DNA from: a bacterium
GTDB taxonomy: Bacteria; Patescibacteriota; Minisyncoccia; Phycocordibacterales; UBA10002
Length of the DNA stretch: 5,579 nt
Direction: 5' to 3'
NCBI GenBank assembly: GCA_030648695.1
Contig: JAUSHG010000071.1
Coordinates: 1-5,579, forward strand
The notes beneath the pieces are model-generated. The model was not told the DNA's origin. It did no database searches and saw only the letters and a list, made by a program, of their open reading frames with translations. This document shows, piece after piece, positions 4,952-5,579 of this stretch. Numbering within the stretch: position 1 is the stretch's first letter; the number at the start of each line of letters is the position of its first letter. Position numbers and translations under genes: made by a program.

Positions 4952-5579
4952 ATGAACATTCGAGACAAAATGGCGGAACACAATATCAAGTTGTTGCGCA
5001 ATAATCCATATCCCGGTCGGGGACTCATCTTAGGCAGAATCGGAAATGACTTCCTCGTTCAGGTCTACTGGATAATGGGTCGGAGCGAAAACAGTCGCAA
5101 TCGCGTGTTTACCCGCGATGAAAATGGCCGAGTTTTTACTGAAGCCGCAGACTCAACCAAAGTAAAGGACCCCTCGCTTATCCTTTACAATGTCATGAAA
5201 GAAAAGCGTGGAGTGTTTGTGGCGAGTAACGGCCATCAAACTGATGCTTTTTCAGAATCGCTGGGGGCTATGAGCATCGAGGGAGAGCTTGCGTCCTACA
5301 CGTACGAACCGGATGCCCCGAATTTTACTCCGCGAATAACCGGCGTATGGCATCTTTCTTCGAGAGTCGCTAACATCTCTATCTTGCGGAAATCCATCTG
5401 GGGCGAGGCCTGCGACCGGTGTCATTATCGTTACGACCACATCGAACCCGGATTCGGATTCGGGATAACGACGTATAGCGGAGAGGGCGACCCGTTACCT
5501 TCTTTCCTGGGTGATCCGATTCTGTTCCCGCTTACTCCCGGCATCTGCGAGCTCACTGATATGTATTGGAATGCGCTCA
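4952..5579 (+). CDS. purO: PurO-type IMP cyclohydrolase, N-terminal ~209 residues (right-truncated)
   Basis: The frame is open from the ATG at 4952 to the window edge: 209 codons plus one base, no stop. The protein begins MNIRDKMAEHNIKLL and has the family hallmarks NPYPGRG (residues 18-24), IMGRSENSRNRVF (residues about 41-53), KDPSLILYN, SNGHQTDAF, YEPDAPNFTPRI and GDPLPSFLGDP. These match the IMP cyclohydrolase family named for archaeal PurO and also found in bacteria, which has an Ntn-hydrolase-like fold. The enzyme closes FAICAR to IMP, the last step of de novo purine synthesis, replacing the cyclohydrolase domain of PurH. It is cytosolic, with no signal peptide or membrane segment. Bacterial members I recall are about 230-240 residues, so some 25 residues are probably missing. 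It has its own predicted promoter and Shine-Dalgarno, separate from nrdB. Family assignment is confident; actual cyclohydrolase activity in bacterial members is inferred. Confidence 0.88.
   Translation, partial: MNIRDKMAEHNIKLLRNNPYPGRGLILGRIGNDFLVQVYWIMGRSENSRNRVFTRDENGRVFTEAADSTKVKDPSLILYNVMKEKRGVFVASNGHQTDAFSESLGAMSIEGELASYTYEPDAPNFTPRITGVWHLSSRVANISILRKSIWGEACDRCHYRYDHIEPGFGFGITTYSGEGDPLPSFLGDPILFPLTPGICELTDMYWNAL

Overview
The window reads as bacterial chromosome with all genes on the + strand. It holds the 3' end of a gene for a small beta-rich protein (DUF5666-like), a complete aerobic class I ribonucleotide reductase pair (nrdA 805-3603, nrdB 3746-4774), and the 5' part of a PurO-type IMP cyclohydrolase gene (from 4952, running off the right edge). 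The last gene is easy to miss because it has no stop codon in the window. Shine-Dalgarno use is patchy (none at the nrd genes, a good one at purO), and short palindromic repeats occur in nearly every gap and even inside a gene. Together with the DUF5666-like protein and the PurO-type cyclohydrolase, this resembles Candidate Phyla Radiation (Patescibacteria, Parcubacteria-like) genomes. That assignment is inference from style; no marker gene here proves it.

Layout. 3-530: tail of the DUF5666-like gene. 531-804: a 274-nt gap with a palindromic element, a GC hairpin, a probable Rho-independent terminator (635-662), an extended -10 promoter (718-726) and a second palindromic element (747-795) that would lie in the nrdA leader. 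805-3603: nrdA with an N-terminal ATP cone, a catalytic core with all key Cys/Tyr residues, and an unusually long low-complexity C-terminal linker made partly of translated palindromic repeats just before the CxxC tail. 3604-3745: a gap with nested inverted repeats and a promoter-like sequence so close to nrdB that the mRNA could be almost leaderless. 3746-4774: nrdB. 4775-4951: a dispersed-repeat hairpin, a perfect 26-bp palindrome, a likely terminator and a TTGACA promoter. 4952-5579: purO-like gene.

How the genes work together. NrdA and NrdB form the enzyme that reduces ribonucleoside diphosphates to deoxyribonucleotides. PurO closes the purine ring to give IMP, so the right two thirds of the window concerns nucleotide supply for DNA synthesis. 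The predicted terminator and promoter between nrdB and purO suggest separate transcription rather than one operon. The most notable biochemical point is NrdB: the first metal ligand is Glu (E70) and the position of the radical tyrosine is Phe (F108), the signature of class Ic (Chlamydia-type) R2 proteins that use a metal-based Mn/Fe oxidant in place of a tyrosyl radical. I see no mobile-element genes, CRISPR array, tRNA or rRNA, and no wholly new system.
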